Source: Rikenellaceae bacterium
GTDB lineage: Bacteria; Bacteroidota; Bacteroidia; Bacteroidales; UBA932
Direction: 5' to 3'
DNA: 6,362 bases
Assembly: GCA_003520315.1 (NCBI GenBank)
Contig: DOVA01000191.1
Span: 1 to 6,362, forward strand
Shown here: one piece after another, positions 1-4,948 of the stretch
How positions within the stretch are numbered: the stretch's first letter is position 1
How the letters are laid out: every line of letters starts with the position of its first letter
The notes under the pieces: model-generated
Seen by the model: only the letters and a program-made list of their open reading frames with translations
What the model was told of the DNA's origin: nothing
The model's database searches: none
Made by a program: the position numbers and the translations under genes

Positions 1-2
1 TT

Positions 3-182
3 CTGTTTGCAGAAAAAAAGGGAAGGATTGTCAGGTTGGCCGTCGACAAAAAAAGAAAATGCCTTATAGAAAGAGAAATAACTCTTGAGCTCCACAGTCA
101 TTTGTCATATCCTGTGTTTTCAGATGGTAAACCTGTTATTGTCTATATTTCATGCTGGTCAATAATCTTGCTAACGCTATAA
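3..182 (+). pseudogene. Fragment of HLSYP-motif transferase (beta-propeller) domain, broken
   Basis: Frame 3 is open from the window edge to a TAA at 180-182. It reads LFAEKKGRIVRLAVDKK, then a short charged stretch, then HSHLSYPVFSDGKP (HLSYP at 99-113, DG at 123-128). This pattern (a YEE/AE-kG-I strand, a second strand, then HLSYP-x-VF-x-DG) resembles the five-bladed-propeller domain of bacterial proteins related to glucosamine inositolphosphorylceramide transferase, often found in polysaccharide loci next to formyltransferase-like or glycosyltransferase domains. In that family a Y-x-x-PE motif normally follows the DG within a few residues. Here the frame reads VIVYISCWSIILLTL and stops, so the match is lost after about 135-149. 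The rest of the domain is missing and another gene's tail follows at once. The 5' part may continue left of the window. The family assignment is moderate; that the frame is truncated relative to the family is well supported. Confidence 0.5.
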
Positions 183-304
183 TATCATTATACCATGATA
201 AAGAAAAACGATTGAAAATGTCAGCAAGCGCAGTAAAACAGGCAAATAAGTTTGGAAAAGACAGCTTTGCGTCGGAATTTTTTAAAACACTATGCGAATT
301 TTAA
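152..304 (+). pseudogene. C-terminal remnant of a GT4 glycosyltransferase
   Basis: Frame 2 from about 149 to the TAA at 302-304 encodes about 50 residues: MLVNNLANAIISLYHDKEK, then RLKMSASAVKQANKFGKDSF and ASEFFKTLCEF. This is the standard end of a GT4 (GT-B fold) glycosyltransferase: a 'LAnAIisLy-D-ekr-kMs-a' helix followed by a 'kFgkdsfaseff' helix. The nucleotide-sugar-binding part with the EX7E motif, which should precede it, is absent; frame 2 has a stop at 128-130 and the preceding DNA encodes an unrelated domain in frame 3. It is therefore a 3' gene fragment, not a functional small protein. Its sequence differs clearly from the tail of the intact GT4 at 1776-2873, so it is not a recent copy of that gene. 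The ATG at 152-154 is probably an internal methionine. Confidence 0.75.
301..304. other. Overlapping convergent stop codons (TTAA)
   Basis: The minus-strand flippase ends with TAA at 303-301 and the plus-strand GT4 remnant ends with TAA at 302-304. The two stops share the bases of one TTAA. There is no intergenic space between the operon and the plus-strand debris, and no GC-rich hairpin with a T-run that would act as an intrinsic terminator for either strand. Confidence 0.9.
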
Positions 305-1779
305 CGTGAAAATCTTTCCTTTAAAAAACCCTTTATATCAATCATTTCATCGAGAAGTTTTAAAGAGTAAAGAAGAAGTAAAAGACAAATAAGGGAAGCA
401 ATGATATAACCAGCTACACCTTTAAGAAATAATAAAAACAGGAAAACTGCTAAGACACATAAAAGCTGAAGCAAAAACTGTTTCCAGAGATTAATGTTAA
501 TAGAAAAAGAAAATTTTCGCCAGGTAACAATTACAACAAGTAAAAAGTAACATACATGCATTACAATATATCCCCAGGCAAGTCCAGTAAGTCCATTTAA
601 TCTGTACCCCACAACACAAGCTATCAGAAGGCTTATATTGGCAAATAATGCTTCCACATAAAAAAAAGCCTTTTTATCACCCTTGGCAACCAACAAGAAA
701 CCAATACTATATCCGGGCACTTTAAAAACCATAGCCAGAGAAAGAATTCTCATAAAATCTGCTATAACAAGATATTCTCGTGTCCACAAAATGCGAATAA
801 TCACAGGTGCAGCAATCATTATAATGCTTAAAACAGGTATTGCAATAAGAAGTGCAATTTCTGTCTGCTGATTTACCATCTCGTTAGTTTTTTCCTTATT
901 GTCACAAATGGCTGCCAGCCTTGGATAGTAGTCAACAACGATTGCAGTAAAAATTAGACCCACAGATTGAGAAACTACGCTTGTTCCTGCCTGATACAAA
1001 CCTAAATCCACAACAGAACCTCTATTAATTATGTATAAATTTACAAGATAATTCACCATAGAGCCTATTGATGAAGATGTGAGCATTAGAACTCCCAATT
1101 TGACCATTCCTCGTCCACTGACATAGCTCTCCTTCCATGAGATCTTCACAGGCGCTGTCTTAATACCTGAAACATAAAATCTGCTAAACAGATATGTTAT
1201 TAAAGAAGAGGCTACCAAGGCAGGGACTATGGCTTTAATACCAAACAAAAAGTAAAGAGGAACTGAGACAATCAGAGAAACTGCAGAGCCAGTTAAAGAA
1301 TAGAGTGCAAATTTCTTAAGATTCCGCATACCTTGCATAATTGATGCATTGCCCATTGACAAGGTATTGAAGATTACCATCAGAGAAAGAAAAATAAACG
1401 CTACGGTGTAATTGCTGCTGTTAAAAGATAATCTACTCAATAAAGGTGAAAGCAAAATGACTAATACAAATCCAATAATTGAAGAAACATAAAGCCAACG
1501 CTTTAAGGTTATGACTGTCTTAGATAAGGTTACAGAATCCCCTGTCTCTTTTGCTCTTGATATCTCCCTTACAGCACTATTGTTAAGTCTAAGTCCGGCT
1601 AAATTACTAATCAAGCTAATAGTTGAAGAAAACATCGTATTCAAACCCATTCCAACCGCTCCCAGTATGACTGCAATAAACTTTACCCTCACAAGGTTAA
1701 GTAAAATCTGCATCGCTTGTACTCCGCCAAATAAGGATGTGGCTTTAAATATGCTTCTGTATGAGGTTGTACTATTCAA
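301..1779 (-). CDS. wzx: Wzx-type lipid-linked oligosaccharide flippase (PST family)
   Basis: A 492-residue, very hydrophobic integral membrane protein, within the usual length of Wzx flippases and with roughly 12-14 membrane segments by eye. Residues 10-21 read IFKATSLFGGVQ, followed by LLNLVRVKFIAVILGAVGMG, the opening I associate with Bacteroidota members of the polysaccharide transport/MOP superfamily. Other family-like stretches are YYPRLAAI (284-291) and the NQQTEIALLIAIP helix (303-315). The expected role is to flip an undecaprenyl-diphosphate-linked repeat unit across the inner membrane. The start is TTG at 1779-1777, overlapping the upstream GT4 stop (TTGA). It is chosen because an in-frame stop lies 12 bases further upstream (1794-1792), no ATG occurs in between, and the next Met (residue 23) would delete the conserved opening. 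It is the last gene of the operon and ends with a charged tail (KGFLKERFSR). The symbol is functional, not a claim of orthology. Confidence 0.9.
   Translation of the reverse strand: MNSTTSYRSIFKATSLFGGVQAMQILLNLVRVKFIAVILGAVGMGLNTMFSSTISLISNLAGLRLNNSAVREISRAKETGDSVTLSKTVITLKRWLYVSSIIGFVLVILLSPLLSRLSFNSSNYTVAFIFLSLMVIFNTLSMGNASIMQGMRNLKKFALYSLTGSAVSLIVSVPLYFLFGIKAIVPALVASSLITYLFSRFYVSGIKTAPVKISWKESYVSGRGMVKLGVLMLTSSSIGSMVNYLVNLYIINRGSVVDLGLYQAGTSVVSQSVGLIFTAIVVDYYPRLAAICDNKEKTNEMVNQQTEIALLIAIPVLSIIMIAAPVIIRILWTREYLVIADFMRILSLAMVFKVPGYSIGFLLVAKGDKKAFFYVEALFANISLLIACVVGYRLNGLTGLAWGYIVMHVCYFLLVVIVTWRKFSFSININLWKQFLLQLLCVLAVFLFLLFLKGVAGYIIASLICLLLLLYSLKLLDEMIDIKGFLKERFSR
1776..1779 (-). promoter_or_regulatory. 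TTGA start/stop overlap coupling GT4 and flippase
   Basis: On the minus strand the bases TTGA at 1779-1776 contain the TTG start of the flippase and the TGA stop of the GT4. The bases upstream (GATATAATAATATAGTGACAGA region, read on the minus strand in pieces) carry no Shine-Dalgarno-like run, so initiation at this weak codon probably depends on ribosomes finishing the GT4. Confidence 0.7.
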
Positions 1780-2873
1780 TCTGTCACTATATTATTATAT
1801 AGATTCATTAAAGACAATGCTGTATCATTCCAGGAAAACCGAGATGCTCTCAAAATACCCTCTCTTGCCATTTTTTCTTTCAACTCCCTATCATTTTCTA
1901 TTTTAAGAATGGCATTAGCAATTTCGATCTCATCATAAGGATTTACCGTTATTGCTGCATTTCCTGCTATTTCAGGCATGGCTGTCAAGTTAGACGTAAT
2001 CACAGGCGTTCCGCAGGCCATGGCTTCAAGAACCGGCATGCCAAAACTTTCTGCAAGTGACGGATACAAAAATATAGAAGCTTCAGAATATATGACAGGA
2101 AGTCTTGAATTATCAATATATCCTGGAGAATAGATATTGTCCAAAACATCAACTGAACCTGATTTTTTAAGAAGATTGACAATATATTCTCTCTTCAGGT
2201 CAACAACAAACAATGGCAGTTTAAATTGAGATTTCCCAAGATATAGAGAATAAGCCTTTAATACTCTCTCGGTATTCTTTTTAGGATCTGTGTTACCAAA
2301 AAACAAAATATATTTTCCACTTTCTGCCACAGCAGGTTTGAAATGTTCTCCCACACCATTGTAAATGACTTCCAGTTTGTCACGTCCCAAATTTAGTCTT
2401 CGAGATATTTTTTCTGCTTCATAATTTGAGACAGTAATGACTTTATAACTTTTCTGCACAGCAGTAGGCACAATCAATTTTCTATAGTAACGACCAAATA
2501 GCTGATAAACAGATTTGTTAACTCCTTTGGGCTTGTCAAGAAATATAATATCATGCAAAGTAATAATAAGAGGAATACTGCAAAAAAGTGGAGCCGTATT
2601 ACTTGTGCAGTGAAGAAAATCCGCCTTTATCTTTTTTACAGCCATAGGAAGAGCCACTTGTTCCCAAAGAGGATATGAAGGACATTTAAGTTCTACAATA
2701 TGAAAATTGTCTGAAGGTTTTAATACACCTCGATCCTCTCCAGGTCTTACAAATATAAAATACTCATTTTGTATGTCTATCTTCTGAAGCTCTTTTATGC
2801 TTTCAAGAGCCACAAAATCCATCCCATGCTTTTTCTTTCTAAATATTCGCTGTGCTTCTATTGCAATTCTCAT
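1776..2873 (-). CDS. GT4 family glycosyltransferase (GT-B fold)
   Basis: A 365-residue soluble protein of normal length for the mannosyltransferase-like GT4 group. The N-terminal acceptor domain opens MRIAIEAQRIFRKKKHGMDF and has the HD pair at residues 107-108 (ITLHDIIFLD). The inter-domain region has VSN (148-150) and YNGVGEHF (171-178). The C-terminal nucleotide-sugar domain has FFGNTDPKKN (191-200), with the lysine expected to contact donor phosphate, and the EX7E motif ESFGMPVLE (275-283) followed by AMACGTPVITS. The tail is a typical helical 'kMareGilrasrFSW'. It retains configuration in family members of known mechanism. The donor sugar cannot be read from sequence; mannose or rhamnose-like donors are common guesses only. 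The ATG at 2873-2871 follows the stop of the preceding gene after 6 bases, without a visible ribosome binding site. The TGA stop overlaps the flippase start. Confidence 0.92.
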   Translation of the reverse strand: MRIAIEAQRIFRKKKHGMDFVALESIKELQKIDIQNEYFIFVRPGEDRGVLKPSDNFHIVELKCPSYPLWEQVALPMAVKKIKADFLHCTSNTAPLFCSIPLIITLHDIIFLDKPKGVNKSVYQLFGRYYRKLIVPTAVQKSYKVITVSNYEAEKISRRLNLGRDKLEVIYNGVGEHFKPAVAESGKYILFFGNTDPKKNTERVLKAYSLYLGKSQFKLPLFVVDLKREYIVNLLKKSGSVDVLDNIYSPGYIDNSRLPVIYSEASIFLYPSLAESFGMPVLEAMACGTPVITSNLTAMPEIAGNAAITVNPYDEIEIANAILKIENDRELKEKMAREGILRASRFSWNDTALSLMNLYNNIVTD

Positions 2874-2879
2874 AATTTG

Positions 2880-4040
2880 CTACTTTGTGGTGTGGATAAA
2901 ATTTCTGTCAGCTCCCCTTATACGAAAAAGATTAATAAACATAAGCAAATAAAGAACAGGCAACTTTCTTATTGCTCTTAAAGTTTTTTTTGAACGCAAA
3001 TAATGTGGAGTTGCCAAAACAAATGCAAAGATTAAACAAACCAATAATAGTAACCACTTTATTGACAATGTCCAATCTATTATTAAAAGAATCACAGCAG
3101 TAACTGATATTATACCCATAATTACAACTCTTGGCAAAAGCATCCACTGAACAATTTTGTCCAAATAATCATAATTTAATTCAACAATTGATTCAGAAAG
3201 CCACTTAATGCCTTTGATCAATACGCCGTACTGAGCTGCAACCCATCTTCTTCGTTGATTATAGAAAGTTCTCTTATGCTCCACCTTTGCATCATATACC
3301 AGCAGTTCATCGAAATACTCAACATAAATCTTATCCGTTAAAAGTAAAAGTTCAATTTCCTTATCCTCCCCCATTGTTTCAAGTTTCTTGACATTTTCCT
3401 TGAACCATGCAAAATCAAACGCCATTCCTGAACCGGCTAATGCAGATGAAAGTCCCAAATTTACATGTCCCTTTCTGAAAATTGAGTTGTTAATCTCTTC
3501 GCTTAAAGCATCCAGAACTGATATATCATTATTTGCATTTTTGGCAACTCTATGAGCCTGAAGGGCTTTAACTCCCAAATTGAATTTTTCATTGACAGAA
3601 GAGACAAAGTCTTCATCAAAAGTATTGTCAGCATCCATTATGATCACAACATCATACTCGCCATCGTTTACAGTCTCCATTGCCAATTTCATGGCAAGAG
3701 CTTTTGAACTTCTTTCCGGACTTATCTTAAGTAACTTGAGCGGAAGTATAGAAAGTTTATTATTAGTAACATCATTCATTTTATCAGAAATAACTATAAC
3801 CTGCAAATATTCCTTAGGATAATTCTGATTAATGGCTGAATTTACAGAATCCATAATCACTTTATCCTCCATATAAGCCGGTATCAAAATTAGTACTCTA
3901 TTTATCTTTTGCGGATTCACTTTGATCCTGACTCGGTTTCTGTTCCAAAGTGAAGTTACAGCAAATATAAAAATATAAGCAACAGAAAATGCCATCAATA
4001 AAAACAGGACAAAGTCCACTATATGAACTGTTTTCATCAT
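2880..4040 (-). CDS. Membrane GT2 glycosyltransferase, cellulose/hyaluronan synthase-like
   Basis: A 386-residue protein with one N-terminal membrane segment (about 6-30), a cytoplasmic GT-A domain, and about three C-terminal hydrophobic segments (about 299-322, 326-345, 357-374). GT2 motifs appear in order: ILIPAYMED (51-59), the nucleotide-binding ISDKMND (D86), the metal-binding DADN (136-139), the acceptor-site region AGSGMAF (202-208) and GEDKE (224-228, presumed catalytic base D226), and QRRRW (262-266), the QxxRW motif of the NodC/IcaA/cellulose synthase branch. Those enzymes use UDP-sugars and several are processive. Membership of an operon with a flippase suggests that this one may instead add a single sugar, or part of a repeat unit, to a lipid carrier. 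It begins ATGATG: the first ATG (4040-4038) overlaps the upstream TGA by 4 bases, the second would overlap by 1; either is possible. It is shorter than BcsA and lacks a PilZ-type C-terminal extension. Confidence 0.9.
   Translation of the reverse strand: MMKTVHIVDFVLFLLMAFSVAYIFIFAVTSLWNRNRVRIKVNPQKINRVLILIPAYMEDKVIMDSVNSAINQNYPKEYLQVIVISDKMNDVTNNKLSILPLKLLKISPERSSKALAMKLAMETVNDGEYDVVIIMDADNTFDEDFVSSVNEKFNLGVKALQAHRVAKNANNDISVLDALSEEINNSIFRKGHVNLGLSSALAGSGMAFDFAWFKENVKKLETMGEDKEIELLLLTDKIYVEYFDELLVYDAKVEHKRTFYNQRRRWVAAQYGVLIKGIKWLSESIVELNYDYLDKIVQWMLLPRVVIMGIISVTAVILLIIDWTLSIKWLLLLVCLIFAFVLATPHYLRSKKTLRAIRKLPVLYLLMFINLFRIRGADRNFIHTTK
4037..4040 (-). promoter_or_regulatory. ATGA start/stop overlap between the two GT2 genes
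   Basis: On the minus strand ATGA at 4040-4037 holds the start of the membrane GT2 and the stop of the soluble GT2. A second in-frame ATG follows immediately. No purine-rich ribosome binding site is visible upstream, so re-initiation after termination is the likely mode. Confidence 0.7.
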
Positions 4041-4948
4041 CTTGCACCAAATAGCTTATCTCTCATTCTAAAGTAATCAATTACTCCCTTGAAGGTTGCC
4101 TTAGCGAGATCAACTCTTCCTGCTAAAAGTGAAATAATTACAGCTTTGCGATTCGCAACAAAAATTTGATAGCTGATTGAACAAATAGATTCTGCAGGAC
4201 TAAGATTCCTTCTGGCAAAAAGGAGTCTGTTTCTGGTTAAATAGTATCTCTTTACATAAGAGTTCTCTCCGGTACTTCTGCTCTCCTTATGAACCAATCG
4301 GGCAGAAGGCAGGTACCAAAGCTCATATCCTCTTTTCTTTATTTTCATGCACCATTCAATCTCTTCATAGTAAAGAAAATATTTCTCATACATAAAACCA
4401 ATCTCCTCCAGGACTTTTCTTCTGACCATCATTGCAGCACCATGAAGAGAAAATGTAGGACACTCTTTGTCGTATTGACCCTTGTCCACCTCTCCTCTTC
4501 CGATAGTTCTGTTTCTTAAAGTTATATGTGAAAACTTTGTAAATCCTGCATATTGTATGATTTTCTGTTCTCCCGGATAATAAATTTTAGGTGAAACTGC
4601 CCCTGCTTTTTCGTAATTATCCATAAAAGAGACCATTTTCAATACAGAATTATCTATAAGTAAAGCGTCATTATTTATTAAAAAAATATACCTGCCTGAA
4701 GAATGCCAAATGCCAAGATTGTTTCCCGCTGCAAAACCAATGTTAATGTTACTTCTTACAACTATTACATCGAGAAATTTCTTCCTCACCTCTTCAGCTT
4801 CATTAATCAGAGAACCGTTGTCTACTAATACAATTTCATAATCAAAACAGTCGTCAAGAAATTTATGTATTGACTCTATCAACTCACAAGAATCTTTAAG
4901 TCCATTATAGTTGACAATTATAAACGATAATGTTATGTCTCTTGTCAT
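4037..4948 (-). CDS. GT2 family glycosyltransferase, rhamnosyltransferase-like
   Basis: A 303-residue GT-A fold enzyme of the WbbL/RfbF-like GT2 group. Visible motifs are FIIVNYNG (9-16), IVLVDNGS (39-46, D43 in the nucleotide site), NIGFAAGNNLGI (69-80), FLINNDA (89-95, with NND in the place of the DXD metal motif), SLHGAAMMVRR (167-177), and YYEEIEWCMKIKKRGYELW (193-211), which carries the acidic pair expected to supply the catalytic base. H220 and YLTRNRLLFARR (236-247) are characteristic of the C-terminal region. It is an inverting family, and rhamnose from dTDP-rhamnose is the commonest annotation for such proteins, but the donor is not proven by these motifs. There is no strong membrane segment apart from a modest hydrophobic patch near 269-276, so it is probably cytoplasmic or peripheral. 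The ATG overlaps the upstream stop by 4 bases. Confidence 0.92.
   Translation of the reverse strand: MTRDITLSFIIVNYNGLKDSCELIESIHKFLDDCFDYEIVLVDNGSLINEAEEVRKKFLDVIVVRSNINIGFAAGNNLGIWHSSGRYIFLINNDALLIDNSVLKMVSFMDNYEKAGAVSPKIYYPGEQKIIQYAGFTKFSHITLRNRTIGRGEVDKGQYDKECPTFSLHGAAMMVRRKVLEEIGFMYEKYFLYYEEIEWCMKIKKRGYELWYLPSARLVHKESRSTGENSYVKRYYLTRNRLLFARRNLSPAESICSISYQIFVANRKAVIISLLAGRVDLAKATFKGVIDYFRMRDKLFGAR
4945..4948 (-). promoter_or_regulatory. ATGA start/stop overlap between polymerase/ligase and soluble GT2
   Basis: ATGA at 4948-4945 on the minus strand contains the GT2 start and the TGA stop of the upstream membrane protein. No Shine-Dalgarno sequence precedes it, supporting coupled translation in one transcript. 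Confidence 0.7.

Noticed and set aside
178..192. TATAAT at 178-183 and the palindrome TATAAT-ATC-ATTATA
   Set aside because: It falls within codons for AIISLY of the GT4 remnant, has no spaced -35 partner, and Bacteroidota promoters use a different -7 motif; it is likely coincidental.
278..328. Inverted repeat TTTTTTAAA (278-286) / TTTAAAAAA (320-328) as a bidirectional terminator between the convergent genes
   Set aside because: The stem is made only of A-T pairs with a spacer of about 33 bases, and such matches are expected by chance in AT-rich DNA.
1785..1800. TATAAT-like run on the minus strand just upstream of the flippase as an internal promoter
   Set aside because: It encodes the last residues of the GT4 (LYNNIVTD), and the overlap of start and stop codons argues for read-through transcription and coupling.
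1511..1906. 131-codon plus-strand open frame
   Set aside because: It lies antisense across the flippase/GT4 junction, shows no protein-family pattern, and both opposing genes are clearly real.
2932..3147. 71-codon minus-strand open frame, and an A8 run on the coding strand at 2984-2991 that could be a -1 slippery site
   Set aside because: It is an out-of-frame shadow inside the membrane GT2. The zero frame continues with sensible membrane helices to a natural end and no downstream stimulatory structure is evident.
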